A stretch of 64,000 nt of DNA, from the NCBI RefSeq assembly GCF_006016075.1, contig NZ_CP040093.1, positions 2,920,771-2,984,770 on the forward strand, in the 5' to 3' direction. Origin of the DNA: Caloramator sp. E03 (GTDB taxonomy: Bacteria > Bacillota > Clostridia > Clostridiales > Caloramatoraceae). The notes under the pieces are model-generated. The model worked only from the letters and a program-made list of their open reading frames with translations. It was not told where the DNA came from and did no database searches. This document shows, piece by piece, positions 63,368-64,000 of this stretch (within the stretch, counting starts at the first letter, position 1; every line of letters begins with the position of its first letter). The translations under genes were made by a program, and so were the position numbers.

Positions 63368-63989
63368 CCACGGGCTATGCCCGTGGTTCTAAAAAGCTTA
63401 TAGCTATGGGTAGAAAAAATTTTCTCCTTTGATAGAATAAATGATAACGGTCTGCCAACCGAAATCAAATCAAAGGAGGAAACAATATGGATAATGAAAG
63501 TTTATCACATACCAAATGGAATTGTAAATATCATATTGTATTTGCACCAAAATATAGACGGCAAATAATATATGGGAAAATAAAAGAAGACATAGGCAAG
63601 ATATTAAGAAAATTATGTGAATATAAAGGAGTAGAAATAATAGAAGCAAACGCATGTAAGGATCATATACATATGCTTGTAAGTATACCACCTAAATTAA
63701 GCGTAGCACAGTTTATGGGATATTTAAAAGGGAAAAGTTCATTGATGATATTTGATAGACATGCAAATTTAAAATATAAGTATGGGAATAGACAGTTTTG
63801 GTGTAAAGGATATTATGTAGATACAGTAGGCAGAAATAAAAAAGTGATAGAAGAGTATATAAAGAGAATCAATTACAGGAAGACATAGCGTATGATCAAA
63901 TAAGTTTGAAAGAATATATAGACCCGTTTACGGGTGAGCCGGTGAACAAAGGCAAAAAATAAGCCCCTTTTGGGGCAGCCTGAAAAAAA
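63368..63989 (+). mobile_element. IS200/IS605-type element (limits approximate)
   Basis: Left subterminal hairpin ACCACGGGCTATGCCCGTGGT at about 63368-63388, transposase frame, and a right-end hairpin GCCCCTTTTGGGGC at about 63963-63976. Such elements have no terminal inverted repeats; single-strand hairpins are recognised by TnpA. No tnpB is seen before the window ends. Confidence 0.75.
63487..63962 (+). pseudogene. tnpA: IS200-type TnpA transposase, one-base frameshift near the C-terminus
   Basis: The first 133 residues are a HUH Y1 transposase: NCKYHIVFAPKYRRQII, His-hydrophobe-His in KDHIHMLVSIPP, and the catalytic Tyr in the CKGYYVDTVGRN segment. The frame stops at 63886, but the shifted frame continues EDIAYDQISLKEYIDPFTGE to the stop at 63960-63962, the usual C-terminal end of this family. 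One extra A near 63870 joins them. AAAGGAGG precedes the ATG. Confidence 0.82.
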
Positions 63990-64000
63990 TATGCGGAGTT

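Noticed and set aside
1..64000. CRISPR array, rRNA or tRNA genes
   Set aside because: No regularly spaced repeats and no rRNA or tRNA-like segments were recognised by eye; a covariance search was not possible.

Overview
The window is AT-rich, densely coded DNA from a low-GC, Gram-positive anaerobe, most likely a member of the Clostridia (Clostridium/Caloramator-like; the genus cannot be fixed from sequence alone). The evidence is a complete selenoprotein D-proline reductase (Stickland) operon with a sigma-54 activator, HPr kinase, two T-box leaders, TTG/GTG starts behind strong AGGAGG sites, and many intrinsic terminators.

Layout. 1-2.3 kb: the 3' end of a type I restriction subunit gene (hsdR) and a complete IS256-family element. 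2.3-5.6 kb: a small membrane protein and a large HExxH lipoprotein. 5.6-8.8 kb: a probable type II restriction-modification pair, an alpha-class methyltransferase (its gene bracketed by a 48-bp direct repeat) convergent with a PD-(D/E)xK-like protein. 9.2-16.6 kb: an aromatic amino acid operon (aroF-tyrA-aroB-aroA-aroC-pheA-aroK) preceded by a Phe/Tyr/Trp-rich leader peptide with mutually exclusive antiterminator and terminator stems. 16.6-22.3 kb: a marR gene and a heterodimeric ABC exporter, split by a second identical IS256 copy. 22.3-31.2 kb: an FAH-family enzyme, then genes that match the flavin-based extracellular electron transfer theme (a double FMN-binding lipoprotein, type II NADH dehydrogenase, polyprenyl synthase, a small FMN-binding lipoprotein, a DcuS/DcuR-like two-component system, a UbiA prenyltransferase). 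31.2-36.9 kb: hprK, amt-glnB, gldA, and an orphan trpB behind a Trp T-box. 37-41.6 kb: a LUD-domain protein, an operon for an Nramp-related (probably Mg2+) transporter with a switch-like leader, and a CDF exporter. 42-49 kb: a HAD phosphatase, rmuC, a beta-CASP hydrolase, glnS with T-box, an atypical kinase and a TtcA-like enzyme. 49.2-58 kb: prdR and the prd operon prdC-prdA-orf-prdB(Sec)-prdD-prdE-prdF. 58-63.3 kb: a TauE/SafE permease, a small ORF, an Fe-S scaffold-like gene with its GGGtGRT partner, larE, larB and a C_GCAxxG_C_C protein. 63.3-64 kb: an IS200/IS605-type element.

How the genes fit together. The organism would reduce proline as an electron sink (prd), control it through PrdR and a sigma-54 promoter with three upstream palindromes, make a quinone for an NDH-2-driven extracellular electron route, and control aromatic synthesis by translation-dependent attenuation rather than a T-box. 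Amt/PII, HprK and T-boxes add nitrogen, carbon and amino acid control.

Caution: several genes (methyltransferase 3' end, polyprenyl synthase, sensor kinase, response regulator, amt, gldA, IS200 transposase) are broken only by single-base frameshifts, with protein motifs intact across the breaks. That pattern fits sequencing indels at least as well as true pseudogenes.
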